A stretch of DNA of 64,000 nt from Kitasatospora terrestris (lineage in GTDB: Bacteria > Actinomycetota > Actinomycetes > Streptomycetales > Streptomycetaceae): positions 5,084,001 through 5,148,000 of the forward strand of contig NZ_BAABIS010000001.1 of NCBI RefSeq assembly GCF_039542905.1, in the 5' to 3' direction. Shown here in pieces: positions 42,078 to 51,071 of the stretch; position 1 is the stretch's first letter; every line of letters starts with the position of its first letter. Both the position numbers and the translations under genes were made by a program. A model generated the notes under the pieces. It was not told the DNA's origin and ran no database searches. It saw only the letters and a list, made by a program, of their open reading frames with translations.

Positions 42078-43942
42078 ACCGGCACCTCCGCCCGGGCCAG
42101 CAGGCCCTCCGGCAGCAGCACGCTCGCCGTCACCCCGTTCACCGGCGAGGGCGTCAGCCGGACCCGCGCCCCCAGCCGGGCCGCCAGCCGGCCCGCCACG
42201 TAGTGGCCCAGCAGCCCGTCCCGGCCGACCAGGAAGCTCTCCCGGCCGCTCAACCGGGCGTTGGCCAGCTCCAGCTCGCCGTCCGCCATGCCGCGGCCCC
42301 GGTCCACCACCGCCACCAGGTAGCCCCCGGAGCCGCGCCGGGCCCAGACCTCCACGTCGGTGTCCGGCGGCGAGGCGGCCAGCGCGTTCTCGATCAGCTC
42401 GGCCAGCAGGTGGGCGACCTCGGCGACCGCCCCGCCGTCCAGCCGGGCCTCGTCGACCTGCCGCAGCACCACCCGCCGGTAGTCCTCCACCTCGCCGAGC
42501 GCCGAGCGGATCACGTCGCCCATCCCGACCGGCAGCTCCCAGCGGCGCGGGCTCACCTCGCCGACCAGCACCAGCAGCGACTCGGCGTTGCGCCGCATCC
42601 GGGTGGCCAGGTGGTCCAGCTCGAACAGGTTGGCCAGCACCCCCGGGTCGTGCTCGCCGCGCTCCAGCGCCGACAGGAAGCCCAGCTGACGGGTGACCAG
42701 CGCCTGGTTGCGGCGGCCCAGGTTGGCCAGCGACTCGGCGGTGTTGCGGCGCAGCGCCGACTGCTCGACCGCGAGGCGCACCGCGGTCGCCGAGACCCGG
42801 TCCAGGGCGGCACCGAGCGCCACCAGCTCCGCGGGCCCGCCGACGGCGGTCGGCGCGGTCGGCCCGGCCGCCCCGCCCTCCTGGGCCCGCGCCACCGCGG
42901 CCGGCAGGACGGCCTCGGCCAGCTCCTCGGCCCCGGCGACCAGCGCCGCCACCGGGCGGGTGACCGACCGGGTGGCCAGCCGGCCGAGCGCCGCCGCCCC
43001 GGCGACCGCCGCCAGCGCCAGGCCGACGTCCAGCAGCAGCCCGCGCAGCGCCGCCGAGCGCAGCGCCGCGGCCCGGGCCCGGGCCTCCGCGGCGGCCTCC
43101 GACTCCACCCGGTGCAGGTCGTCCACCAGGGTGGACGCCGCCTGCCACCAGTCCGCCGCGCGGACCGGCAGCCGCTCGGCGGCGAAGCCGTTCAGGGCCT
43201 GCTGCTCCATGCCCGCGACCGCGGTGGCGGCGGGGGTGCGCAGTGCCGCGTCCAGCGAGCCGGTCCGGGCCGCGGTCGCGGTGCGCGGCACCCGGTCCAG
43301 CGCGGCGCCCTTCACCGCGGTGATCCGCACGAACGCGGGGTAGTCGCCGCCCCGGAAGGCGCCCGCCGCCAGCACGCCGTTGAGCGTGCCGCGCTCCAGG
43401 GCCGCGGCCTCGGTGGCGTCCGCCAGCGAGCGCAGCGTGGCGAGCGCGGCCGCCAGCTGCGGGTCGGCGCCGCCGGTGGCGTCGGTGAAGGCGGCCGCGG
43501 TCAGACCGGTGACCGCGTCGGTGAAGAAGGCGAGCGCCTCGGTGCGGGTGGCCGTCCCGGTGTCCGCGCGGCCGCGCAGGGCGGCCAGCCCGGTCAGCGG
43601 CGCCAGCGCCCGGCGGACCGGCCCGGCGCCCGGCGGGTCGCCGGCGAGGAGGCGGTCCAGGGCCTGCCGGGCCTGGTCGGCCGCCGCCCGCCGGGCGCCG
43701 AGCTGCGCCCGGAAGCCCTCCTCGCCGCCGAGCAGGCCGGCCGTCAGCCCGCGCTCGCGCTGGAGTTCGCGGACCAGGTCCTCGGTACCGGCCACCACGG
43801 CCACCCGGTCACCTGTCCGGCCGGCCTCGGCGTACCGGCCGGCCTGCGCGGCGGTACCCGTCGCGGCCAGCACCACCAGGGCGCCGGTGGGCAGGGCGAG
43901 CAGCAGCGCCAGCCGGTGGCGGATCGTGCGGAGCGTACGCAC
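42074..43942 (-). CDS. Conservon-type sensor histidine kinase (CvnA-like, nitrate-sensing domain)
   Basis: 622 residues from GTG 43942, which has a G6 run eight bases upstream (TTG 43957 also possible). A first transmembrane helix (about 15-35) and an extracytoplasmic helical domain of the nitrate/nitrite-sensing NIT type follow (about 40-300, LQRERGLTAGLLGG is its start). A second transmembrane segment (about 310-330) leads to a HAMP-like region and a dimerization helix ending FELDHLATRMRRNAESLLVL, in place of a standard H-box. The HATPase_c domain has the N-box ELIENALAASP and a G-box DRGRGM. The His in DHLATR is the probable phospho-acceptor. Coupled to the DUF742 gene. Confidence 0.88.
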   Translation of the reverse strand: MRTLRTIRHRLALLLALPTGALVVLAATGTAAQAGRYAEAGRTGDRVAVVAGTEDLVRELQRERGLTAGLLGGEEGFRAQLGARRAAADQARQALDRLLAGDPPGAGPVRRALAPLTGLAALRGRADTGTATRTEALAFFTDAVTGLTAAAFTDATGGADPQLAAALATLRSLADATEAAALERGTLNGVLAAGAFRGGDYPAFVRITAVKGAALDRVPRTATAARTGSLDAALRTPAATAVAGMEQQALNGFAAERLPVRAADWWQAASTLVDDLHRVESEAAAEARARAAALRSAALRGLLLDVGLALAAVAGAAALGRLATRSVTRPVAALVAGAEELAEAVLPAAVARAQEGGAAGPTAPTAVGGPAELVALGAALDRVSATAVRLAVEQSALRRNTAESLANLGRRNQALVTRQLGFLSALERGEHDPGVLANLFELDHLATRMRRNAESLLVLVGEVSPRRWELPVGMGDVIRSALGEVEDYRRVVLRQVDEARLDGGAVAEVAHLLAELIENALAASPPDTDVEVWARRGSGGYLVAVVDRGRGMADGELELANARLSGRESFLVGRDGLLGHYVAGRLAARLGARVRLTPSPVNGVTASVLLPEGLLARAEVPV

Positions 43943-44140
43943 AGGGGAGCCCCCCAAGCAGCAGCCCGGCGGGGTGGCGCACGGGGGAACGGGGGCCGGC
44001 CGCGGTGCCGGCCCTTGGCCCGACCGAGCCTAGGGGCCGCCGGTTGCACCGGGGTTGCGCCCGGCTCAGCGCCGCCGGAACGCCGAAGCGGGCCGCCGGA
44101 AACCCCGGAGACCCGCGTCCGAAACCCCGCTGTCGATCCG

Positions 44141-44938
44141 TCAGACGGACAGGCGGTGCAGCGCCTCCGCGTGCAGCAGGCCGTTGGAGGCGACGGCGTC
44201 GGCGCCGTTCGGGCCGTCGAAGCCGTCCAGGCCGGTGAACCGGCCGCCGGCCTCCTGCACCACGATGCACGGGGCCGCCATGTCCCACAGGCTCAGCTCC
44301 GGCTCGGCGGCGATGTCCACCGCGCCCTCGGCGACCATCATGTACGACCAGAAGTCGCCGTACGCCCGGGTCCGCCAGCAGGCCCGGGTCAGGTCCAGGA
44401 ACGGGTCGAGGCGGCCGCGCTCCTCCCAGCCGGTCAGCGAGGAGTAGGAGAACGAGGCGTCCTCGATCCGGGACACCTTGGAGACGCCGATCCGGCTCGC
44501 CTTCGCCAGGCTGCGGCCCGCGAACGCGCCCAGGTCCCTGGCCGCCCACCAGCGGCGGTTCAGCGCCGGCGCCGAGACGATGCCGACCACCGGCTGCAGC
44601 TCGCCGTCCGGCTGCTCCTCCAGCAGCGCGATCAGCGTCGCCCAGACCGGGACGCCGCGCACGTAGTTCTTGGTCCCGTCGATCGGGTCGATCACCCAGC
44701 GGCGCGGGCCGGTGCCCTGCAGACCGTACTCCTCGCCCATCACCGCGTCCCGCGGGCGGGCCCGCTGCAGCACGCTGCGCACCAGCTCCTCGGCGGCCTT
44801 GTCGGCGTCGCTGACCGGCGTCAGGTCGGGCTTGGTCTCGACCTTCAGGTCCAGGGCCCTGAAGCGCTCCATGGTGATCGAGTCGGCCGAGTCGGCGAGG
44901 ACGTGGGCGAGTCGGAGGTCGTCGTGGTAGTCGGCCAT
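44141..44938 (-). CDS. hisN: Histidinol-phosphatase (inositol-monophosphatase fold)
   Basis: 265 residues. IMPase-family metal sites are clear: MGEEYG (Glu), [15 protein letters not shown] (Asp-Pro-Ile-Asp-Gly-Thr) and [18 protein letters not shown] (Asp near the C-terminus). The form [14 protein letters not shown] and the overall length match actinobacterial HisN, which removes phosphate from L-histidinol phosphate in histidine biosynthesis. Other inositol-phosphatase-like substrates cannot be excluded. It begins 19 bases after the SMR-gene stop and may be co-transcribed with it. Confidence 0.85.
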   Translation of the reverse strand: MADYHDDLRLAHVLADSADSITMERFRALDLKVETKPDLTPVSDADKAAEELVRSVLQRARPRDAVMGEEYGLQGTGPRRWVIDPIDGTKNYVRGVPVWATLIALLEEQPDGELQPVVGIVSAPALNRRWWAARDLGAFAGRSLAKASRIGVSKVSRIEDASFSYSSLTGWEERGRLDPFLDLTRACWRTRAYGDFWSYMMVAEGAVDIAAEPELSLWDMAAPCIVVQEAGGRFTGLDGFDGPNGADAVASNGLLHAEALHRLSV

Positions 44939-44956
44939 GCCCGAACCCTAGCGGAC

Positions 44957-45280
44957 TCAGTGGCCGCTGCCGCTGAGCTGGAGACCGATCACGCCGGAGA
45001 TCACCAGGGTGATCGAGACCAGCTTCAGGGTGCTCGTCGACTCCCCCAGGAAGACCATGCCGTAGACGGCGGTGCCGGCCGCCCCGATGCCGGTCCAGAC
45101 CGCGTAGGCGCTGCCCACCGGGAGCGTCTTCAGCGACAGGGTGAGCAGGCCGAAGCTGCCGAGGGCGAAGACGCAGAAGCTGACGGTGGGCCAGAGCTTG
45201 GTGAAACCGTGGCTCAGCTTGAGATTGACCGCGAAGCCCGTCTCCAGCAGACCGGCGAGGATCACCATGGCCCATGCCAT
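44957..45280 (-). CDS. Small multidrug resistance (SMR) exporter, SugE/Gdx-like
   Basis: 107 residues with four transmembrane helices. The conserved membrane Glu of SMR proteins lies in AGLLETGFAVNLKLSHGF. Features that lean to the SugE/Gdx (guanidinium) branch are GFTKLWPT, LPVGSAYAVWTGIGAAG and FLGES. GGGAG lies about nine bases before the ATG. The upstream region contains a CGGCTG/CAGCCG inverted repeat but no guanidine riboswitch that I can recognize. The substrate is uncertain: guanidinium or quaternary ammonium compounds. Confidence 0.85.
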   Translation of the reverse strand: MAWAMVILAGLLETGFAVNLKLSHGFTKLWPTVSFCVFALGSFGLLTLSLKTLPVGSAYAVWTGIGAAGTAVYGMVFLGESTSTLKLVSITLVISGVIGLQLSGSGH

Positions 45281-45359
45281 CGGGTTGTCTCCCTGTCGGA
45301 GGGGAATCGGCTGACCTTCCTATGATCGCCAGCCGACCCGGATCCGACACCTCGACACG

Positions 45360-46418
45360 TCAGTCGCCCTCGTGGGCTTCCTTGGTCGACAGCAGGCGGC
45401 GCAGCGAGTACAACCGGGCCGGGTCGGCGTGGCCGTCGGCGACCCAGGCGTCCAGCGCGCAGTCCTGCTCGTCGTGGCTGCAGGCGCGCGGGCACTCGAC
45501 GGTTCCGGGCTCCAGGTCGGGGAAGGCCAGGATCACCCGGGACGGGTCGATGTGGGAGAGGCCGAAGGAGCGGAAGCCCGGGGTGTCGATCACCCAGCCC
45601 GGGTCCAGCGCCTTCTTCGAGCCGGGCCTGGCGCCGGGCGGCGGGGGCAGCCGCAGCGCCAGCGCGGAGACGGTGGTGTGCCGGCCGCGCCCGGTGACCG
45701 CGTTGACGTGCCCGGTGGACCGCCGGCGCTCCGGGACCAGCGCGTTGACCAGGGTGGTCTTGCCGACGCCGGAGTGCCCGATGAAGACCGTGGTCCGCCC
45801 GCGCAGGTGCTCGCGCACCGCCTCGGCACCGGCCGTCTCCAGCTCGTCCTGGCGGGTCACCACGTAGCGGATGCCGAGCGTCGCGTACGACTCCAGCAGC
45901 CGCTCCGGCGGGGCCAGGTCGGACTTGGTGAGGACGAGCAGCGGCTCCATCCCGGCGTCGTACGCGGCGACCAGGCAGCGGTCGATCAGCCGCGGCCGCG
46001 GCTCCGGGTTGGCCAGCGCGGTGACGATGGCCATCTGCTCGGCGTTGGCGACGACGATCCGCTCGTACGGGTCGTCGTCGTCGTCCGCGGTGCGGCGCAG
46101 CACCGAGCTGCGCTCGGAGACCCGGACGATCCGGGCGAGGGTGTCCGGCTCGCCGGAGAGGTCGCCGACCACGCTGACGGTGTCGCCGACCACCACGCCC
46201 TTGCGGCCCAGCTCGCGGGACTTCATGGCGACGACCTGCCGCTCCTGCTTGGTGCCGCCGTCGACCAGGCAGGTCAGCCGTCCCCGGTCCACGGTGAGGA
46301 TCATCGCGTCCGCGGCGTCCTCGTGCTTGGGCCGGATCCGGGTGCGGGGGCGGGAGCCCTTGCGACCCGGGCGGTTGCGGATGTCGTCCTCGTCGGCGTC
46401 CTTGCCGTAGCGGCGCAT
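45360..46418 (-). CDS. rsgA: Ribosome small-subunit-dependent GTPase A
   Basis: 352 residues. An N-terminal OB fold (about 35-110) precedes a circularly permuted GTPase in which motif order is G4 (LVLTKSDLA), G1 (GHSGVGKTTLVNAL) and G3 (DTPGFRSFG). A C-terminal zinc site has CPRACSHDEQDC. This layout defines RsgA, which releases assembly factor RbfA and checks 30S maturation. It starts 16 bases after the aroA stop, an arrangement kept in Streptomyces. Confidence 0.93.
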   Translation of the reverse strand: MRRYGKDADEDDIRNRPGRKGSRPRTRIRPKHEDAADAMILTVDRGRLTCLVDGGTKQERQVVAMKSRELGRKGVVVGDTVSVVGDLSGEPDTLARIVRVSERSSVLRRTADDDDDPYERIVVANAEQMAIVTALANPEPRPRLIDRCLVAAYDAGMEPLLVLTKSDLAPPERLLESYATLGIRYVVTRQDELETAGAEAVREHLRGRTTVFIGHSGVGKTTLVNALVPERRRSTGHVNAVTGRGRHTTVSALALRLPPPPGARPGSKKALDPGWVIDTPGFRSFGLSHIDPSRVILAFPDLEPGTVECPRACSHDEQDCALDAWVADGHADPARLYSLRRLLSTKEAHEGD

Positions 46419-46433
46419 GCTCGTCGTCCCCCG

Positions 46434-47753
46434 TCAGCCCTGGCCGAGGAGGTCGGCCCACATCTGCGGGAAGTCGGGCAGGGTCTTGGCCGTGGTGGCC
46501 ACGTTCTCGACCTGGACGCCCTCCACCGCGAGGCCGATCACCGCGGCGGCGGTGGCCAGCCGGTGGTCCTCGTAGGTGTGGAAGACCCCGCCGTGCAGCG
46601 GGCGCGGCCGGATCCGCAGGCCGTCCTCGGTCTCGGTGACGTCGCCGCCCAGGTCGTTGATCTCCTTGGCGAGCGCGGCGAGCCGGTCGGTCTCGTGCAG
46701 GCGCAGGTGCGAGATGCCGTACAGGTGCGACTCGGAGTCGGCTAGCGCGGCGACCGCGGCGATCACCGGGGTGAGCTCGCCGACGTCGTGCAGGTCGACC
46801 TCGATGCCGTGCACCTTGCCGGTGCCGGTGAACTCCAGGCCCTCGTCGGAGAAGCGGCACGAGCCGCCCATCGCGGTGTAGATCTCGCGCAGCTGGTCGC
46901 CCGGCTGGTAGGTGTGCTTCGGCCAGTCCCGGACGGTCACCCGGCCGCCGGTGACCAGCGCGGCGGCGAAGAACGGCGCGGCGTTGGACAGGTCCGGCTC
47001 GACCACCAGGTCGCGGCCGAGCAGCGCGCCCGGGGTGACCCGCCAGACGTCCTTCTCGCCGCCGTCCTCGGGGGCGTCCACCTGGCCGCCGGCCTTGCGG
47101 ATCATGTCGACGGTCATCCGGATGTGCGGCAGCGAGGGGACCGTCCCGCCGGTGTTGCGGATCTCCACGCCGTTGTTGAAGCGGGCGCCGGAGAGCAGCA
47201 GGGCGGAGATGAACTGCGAGGAGGAGGAGGCGTCCACGTCGACCGGGCCGCCGTCCAGCGCGCCGGTGCCGTGCACGGTCAGCGGGAAGCCGCCGCGGCC
47301 GCCGTCGTCGATCCGGGCGCCGAGGGCGCGCAGCGCGTTGATCACGCCGTGCTGGGGGCGCTCGTACGAGCGCGGGTCGCCGTCGAAGTGGACCGCGCCG
47401 TCCGCGAGCGCCGCGACCGGCGGCAGGAAGCGCATCACCGTGCCGGCGTTGCCCACGTCCACCTGGGCCGGGCCGTGCAGCTGGGCGGCCGGGATGACCC
47501 GCCACGCCTCGCCGCCGCCGGTGCCGCCGCTGGCCGCGTTGACCGTCTCCTCGACGGTCACGCCGAGCGCCCGCAGGCCGTCCGCCATCAGCTGCGAGTC
47601 GCGGCTGCGCAGCGGCCGGCGCACCCAGCCCGGGCCGTCCGCCAGGGCGGCCAGCACCAGCGCGCGGTTGGTCGCCGACTTGGAGCCGGGGATGGTCACG
47701 GTCGCGTCCACGGCGGCGGTGGCGACGGGAGCGGGCCACAGGGTCTCGGTCAT
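46434..47753 (-). CDS. aroA: 3-phosphoshikimate 1-carboxyvinyltransferase (EPSP synthase)
   Basis: 439 residues. Substrate-binding motifs are all present: IPGSKSATNRAL, VGNAGTVMRFLPPVAAL, DASSSSQFISALLLSG, DLSNAAPFFAAAL, LHDVGELTPVIAAVAAL, HLRLHETDRLAALAKEIN and YEDHRLATAAAV. It makes EPSP from shikimate-3-phosphate and PEP in aromatic amino-acid synthesis. The first glyphosate-contact region reads GNAGTVMRF, where class I enzymes have GNAGTAMRPL, so inhibitor sensitivity may differ. Leads the aroA-rsgA transcript. Confidence 0.95.
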   Translation of the reverse strand: MTETLWPAPVATAAVDATVTIPGSKSATNRALVLAALADGPGWVRRPLRSRDSQLMADGLRALGVTVEETVNAASGGTGGGEAWRVIPAAQLHGPAQVDVGNAGTVMRFLPPVAALADGAVHFDGDPRSYERPQHGVINALRALGARIDDGGRGGFPLTVHGTGALDGGPVDVDASSSSQFISALLLSGARFNNGVEIRNTGGTVPSLPHIRMTVDMIRKAGGQVDAPEDGGEKDVWRVTPGALLGRDLVVEPDLSNAAPFFAAALVTGGRVTVRDWPKHTYQPGDQLREIYTAMGGSCRFSDEGLEFTGTGKVHGIEVDLHDVGELTPVIAAVAALADSESHLYGISHLRLHETDRLAALAKEINDLGGDVTETEDGLRIRPRPLHGGVFHTYEDHRLATAAAVIGLAVEGVQVENVATTAKTLPDFPQMWADLLGQG

Positions 47754-47807
47754 GCGCCAAGTCTATGGGCGCGGCGGGAGGGCGGGGCGCTCCCCGACCC
47801 GGGCCTG

Positions 47808-48515
47808 TCAGGTGCCGGAGACCAGCCAGGTGGCGCCCGCCAGCAGGCAGGCGAGGGCGAGCACCAGGAAGAGCGTCACCCAGAGGATCGCGCCCACTCC
47901 GGTCAGCCGGGCCAGCTGGTCCGCGTCCGAGTCGCGCGCCCCGCCCTGCCGCCGCTTCGCCTGCAGCTCCACCACCGGCCGCACCCCGGCGAGCAGCAGG
48001 AACCAGACGCCCAGGTAGGCGAACGCCGCCTGCAGCTCGGTCGAGCCGTACCAGGAGATGGCGAGGAACGCCCCGCCGGTGGCCAGCACCGAGACCACGC
48101 CGAAGGCGTTGCGGATCATCAGCAGCATGCCGGCGAGCAGCGCGATCGAGATCCACAGCAGCGCGGTGATGTGCCCGGAGGCGAGCAGCGCGGCGCCGCC
48201 GAGGCCGAGCAGGGACGGCGCGGTGTAGCCCGCGGCGGCGGTCAGCACCATGCCCGGGCCGGTCGGCGGACCGGAGGAGAGGGTCAGGCCGGAGGTGTCC
48301 GAGTGCAGCCGGATGCCGGACAGCCGGCGGCGGGTGAGCACCGCGACCAGGCCGTGGCCGCCCTCGTGCGCGATGGTCACCACGTTGCGGCTCAGCCGCC
48401 AGAGCGGGCGGACGGCCACCGCGAGCAGGGCGATCCCGGCCGCGCCCAGGACCAGCCAGCGCGGCGGATCCGGCTGGACGTCCACCAGCCGGTGCCAGAT
48501 CTCGGAGATGTCCAC
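47808..48515 (-). CDS. M50-type intramembrane metalloprotease
   Basis: 235 residues from GTG 48515. The zinc motif HEGGH lies in VVTIAHEGGHGLVAVLTRR near residue 50, preceded by one transmembrane helix. Five or more hydrophobic helices follow. This is the short actinobacterial M50B-like family, without a PDZ domain. A second metal ligand (NxxPxxxLDG in S2P) is not obvious, so activity is not assured. It precedes nothing in its strand except aroA 54 bases away and may be a separate unit. The target is unknown. Confidence 0.8.
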   Translation of the reverse strand: MDISEIWHRLVDVQPDPPRWLVLGAAGIALLAVAVRPLWRLSRNVVTIAHEGGHGLVAVLTRRRLSGIRLHSDTSGLTLSSGPPTGPGMVLTAAAGYTAPSLLGLGGAALLASGHITALLWISIALLAGMLLMIRNAFGVVSVLATGGAFLAISWYGSTELQAAFAYLGVWFLLLAGVRPVVELQAKRRQGGARDSDADQLARLTGVGAILWVTLFLVLALACLLAGATWLVSGT

Positions 48516-48651
48516 GGGTTCCCGCCTTCCGCCGCTCGGAGCCGCTGCCGAACGGGCAGCCTCCCACGAGGGGACGGCCCGGCGGTAGCAGCGGGTTGCC
48601 CCGACGGGAGGACGACCTGGCGGAAGGCGTCCGCGTGGCAAGCTGGCCGCC

Positions 48652-49401
48652 ATGTGCGGACGCTTCGCCTCCACCACCGAGCCCGAGGACCTGGTCGAGA
48701 TGTTCGGCGTCCAGCAGTGGGACCCGAGCGAGACCCTGGCCCCCAGCTGGAACGTCGCGCCGACCGACTCGGCGTTCGTGGTCCTCGACCGGGCGCCCAG
48801 GGGAGAGCGGCAGCCGGTCCGGCAGCTGCGGGTGCTGCGGTGGGGGCTGGTGCCGTCCTGGGCGAGGTCGGCCGAGACCGCGGTGAAGATGATCAACGCG
48901 CGGGCCGACACCGTGCACGAGAAGCCCGCCTACCGGCAGGCCTTCGCCTCGCGGCGCTGCCTGCTGCCGGTCGACGGCTACTACGAGTGGCAGACCACGG
49001 GCACCGAGGGCAGGCGGGGCCCGCGGCAGCCCTACTTCGTCAGCCGGGTCGACGGGGCGCCGCTCGCGCTCGCCGGGCTGTACGAGTTCTGGCGCGACCG
49101 GTCGGTGCCCGCCGACCACCCGGACGCCTGGCTGGTCACCTGCACCGTGGTCACCACCGAGGCGGAGCCGCTGCTCGCCCCGATCCACGAGCGGATGCCG
49201 CTCTTCCTCGACCCCGGCGCGTTCGACGCCTGGCTGGACCCCTCGCTGGACGACCCCGACGAGGTGCGGCGCCTGCTGGTGCCGCCGGGCCCGGGCGCCC
49301 TGCGGGTCCACGAGGTCGGGCCGGCGGTCGGCAACATCCGCAACAACTCGCCGGACCTGGTGCGGGAGCTCACCGACGAGGACCGGACGACGTTGTTCTG
49401 A
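48652..49401 (+). CDS. HMCES/YedK-type SOS-response-associated peptidase
   Basis: 249 residues. The catalytic Cys is residue 2 (MCGRFAS) and must be exposed by Met removal. The active-site Asn is in INARADTVHEKPAYR, the Glu in GYYEWQ and the His in IHERMPLFL. SRAP-family proteins form a stable thiazolidine crosslink to abasic sites in single-stranded DNA and shield them at forks. It is a soluble protein starting the plus-strand run toward sigR and fits the DNA-repair theme of the window. Confidence 0.92.
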   Translation: MCGRFASTTEPEDLVEMFGVQQWDPSETLAPSWNVAPTDSAFVVLDRAPRGERQPVRQLRVLRWGLVPSWARSAETAVKMINARADTVHEKPAYRQAFASRRCLLPVDGYYEWQTTGTEGRRGPRQPYFVSRVDGAPLALAGLYEFWRDRSVPADHPDAWLVTCTVVTTEAEPLLAPIHERMPLFLDPGAFDAWLDPSLDDPDEVRRLLVPPGPGALRVHEVGPAVGNIRNNSPDLVRELTDEDRTTLF

Positions 49402-49442
49402 TCGGCGAACGCGCCCGGGCCGGCGTCCGTACCCTCGGAACC

Positions 49443-50075
49443 GTGCAGGAGATCATCGGGACCCCGGTCGGGGATGCGCGGTTGACGTGGTTCGAGGCGG
49501 CGCGGGCGAAGGCACTGGTGGTGCTGGGGCACGGCGCGGGCGGCGGGGTGGAGGCGGCGGACCTGCAGGCCCTGGCGCGGGCGCTGCCGGGCCGGGGGAT
49601 CACCGTGGTGCTCGCGGAGCAGCCGTGGCGGGTGGCGGGCAAACGGCTCGCACCGGCGCCGAAGACGCTGGACGCCGGCTGGCTGCCGGTGGTGGAGCGG
49701 GTGCGGCGGGCGGGGCCGCCGGTGTTCGCGGGCGGCCGGAGCGCCGGGGCGCGGATGGCGTGCCGGACCGGCCGGCAGGCCGGGGCGGCGGGCGTGGTGG
49801 CGCTGGCGTTCCCGCTGCATCCGCCGGGGAAGCCGGAGCGGAGCCGGGCCGAGGAGCTGCTGGCCACCGGGCTGCCCACGCTGGTGGTGCAGGGCGGCGC
49901 GGACACCTTCGGCGGGCCGGAGGAGTTCCCGGCCCTGCCGGGGGGCCACCGGATGGTGGAGGTGCCGTACGGCTCGCACGGGTTCGGGGTCCCCAAGCGG
50001 GCCCCGGTGGACGGGGCGGCGACGCTGGGGCTGATCACCGGGGCGGTCGGCGACTGGATCCTGGAGATGACCTGA
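49443..50075 (+). CDS. Alpha/beta-hydrolase-family protein (KANL3/Tex30-like)
   Basis: 210 residues from GTG 49443. VVLGHGAGGGVEA is the oxyanion loop, GGRSAGARMA the nucleophile elbow (GRSAG), TLVVQGGADTFG carries the likely acid, and VPYGSHGFGVP the His. This matches small actinobacterial hydrolases of the TEX30/KANL3 family. A TACCCT -10 lies 14 bases before the GTG and there is no ribosome site, so the transcript may be leaderless. Substrate unknown. Confidence 0.82.
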   Translation: MQEIIGTPVGDARLTWFEAARAKALVVLGHGAGGGVEAADLQALARALPGRGITVVLAEQPWRVAGKRLAPAPKTLDAGWLPVVERVRRAGPPVFAGGRSAGARMACRTGRQAGAAGVVALAFPLHPPGKPERSRAEELLATGLPTLVVQGGADTFGGPEEFPALPGGHRMVEVPYGSHGFGVPKRAPVDGAATLGLITGAVGDWILEMT

Positions 50076-50091
50076 CGGATCGCGGCGCGTC

Positions 50092-50118
50092 GGGAATGTA
50101 CCGGGCTCCGGCGGGGTT
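50092..50118 (+). promoter_or_regulatory. Sigma-R autoregulatory promoter of sigR
   Basis: GGGAAT (50092-50097) is followed after exactly 18 bases by GTT (50116-50118), the sigma-R consensus. The start site would be near 50125, upstream of the ATG at 50163, so this transcript encodes the long isoform. Confidence 0.85.
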
Positions 50119-50162
50119 GACTCGTACCGTCAGCAGTGGTGTCCGGGTGAAAGGCAGCGTCC

Positions 50163-51071
50163 ATGGGTTCGATCGCGTGCCCCGAGCGGCCGGAGGAGCG
50201 TGCGGCGCACCAGTCGCTCGTGCCCGACTGGTCGGAATGGCTTGTCGCGGGCGAGAAGCCGGTGGCCCCGATATCCTCGCTCTCGGGTCGGCCCGCGGTG
50301 GGTCGTGCCCGCGATGCCGAGGAGGTGGGTCCGGTCGTCGGGACCGAGGACGAGGCCGTGTCGGGCGCGGGAGACTCCGAGGAGGGTCTGCCGGTGGGCG
50401 AGGCGCTCTCCGGTGACGAGCTGGCCGAGGCGATCGGCGAGGACACCTTCCGGGTGTCCGCGGACGAGAGCGAGGAGAGCAGGCGGGAGCGCTTCGAGCG
50501 CGACGCGCTGGGCTACCTCGATCCGATGTACTCGGCCGCGCTGCGGATGACCCGCAACCCGGCCGACGCGGAGGACCTGCTCCAGGAGGCGTTCGCCAAG
50601 GCGTACGCGTCCTTCCACCAGTTCCGCGAGGGCACCAACCTCAAGGCGTGGCTGTACCGCATCCTCACCAACACGTTCATCAACTCGTACCGCAAGAAGC
50701 AGCGGGAGCCCCAGCGCACCGCGGCGGAGGAGATCGAGGACTGGCAGCTGGCCCGGGCCGAGTCGCACATGTCGACCGGTCTGCGCTCGGCGGAGGCCCA
50801 GGCGCTCGACCACCTGCCGGACAGCGACGTGAAGGACGCCCTGCAGGCGATCCCGGAGGAATTCCGGATCGCGGTCTACCTCGCGGATGTCGAGGGCTTT
50901 GCGTACAAGGAGATCGCGGACATCATGGGTACACCCATCGGTACGGTGATGTCGCGACTGCACCGGGGCCGCCGCCAGTTGCGCGGCATGCTGGAGGACT
51001 ACGCCCGTGAGCGCGGGCTCGTTCCGGCGGGCAGCGGTGCAGGGCAGGAAGCGAAGGGCGCGCGCTCATGA
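50163..51071 (+). CDS. sigR: ECF sigma factor SigR (long isoform frame)
   Basis: 302 residues from ATG 50163; the short form starts at GTG 50325, 54 codons later, matching the two-isoform design known in S. coelicolor (the longer sigma-R' is unstable). Sigma region 2 spans about residues 115-180 ([20 protein letters not shown], then [15 protein letters not shown]). Region 4 spans 235-285 ([20 protein letters not shown], then [20 protein letters not shown]). It directs the thiol-oxidative-stress regulon. The long N-terminal region is acidic and poorly conserved. The stop overlaps rsrA as ATGA. Confidence 0.95.
   Translation: MGSIACPERPEERAAHQSLVPDWSEWLVAGEKPVAPISSLSGRPAVGRARDAEEVGPVVGTEDEAVSGAGDSEEGLPVGEALSGDELAEAIGEDTFRVSADESEESRRERFERDALGYLDPMYSAALRMTRNPADAEDLLQEAFAKAYASFHQFREGTNLKAWLYRILTNTFINSYRKKQREPQRTAAEEIEDWQLARAESHMSTGLRSAEAQALDHLPDSDVKDALQAIPEEFRIAVYLADVEGFAYKEIADIMGTPIGTVMSRLHRGRRQLRGMLEDYARERGLVPAGSGAGQEAKGARS

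Noticed and set aside
45281-45358. Possible guanidine riboswitch before the SMR exporter gene
   Set aside because: A CGGCTG/CAGCCG inverted repeat is present, but I found none of the conserved guanidine-I, -II or -III motifs.
45262-49311. A 1349-codon minus-strand frame spanning rsgA, aroA and the M50 gene
   Set aside because: Crosses three genes with intact motifs in other frames and shows only Arg/Pro/Gly-rich filler.
46788-49442. Upstream part of the long plus-strand frame that ends with the hydrolase at 50075
   Set aside because: Only the part from GTG 49443 has hydrolase motifs; the rest is antisense to aroA and the M50 gene.
50232-50277. Second promoter inside sigR for the short isoform (TTGTCG ... 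TATCCT)
   Set aside because: The spacing is 24 bases, too long for a housekeeping promoter; I could not define the internal promoter from sequence.
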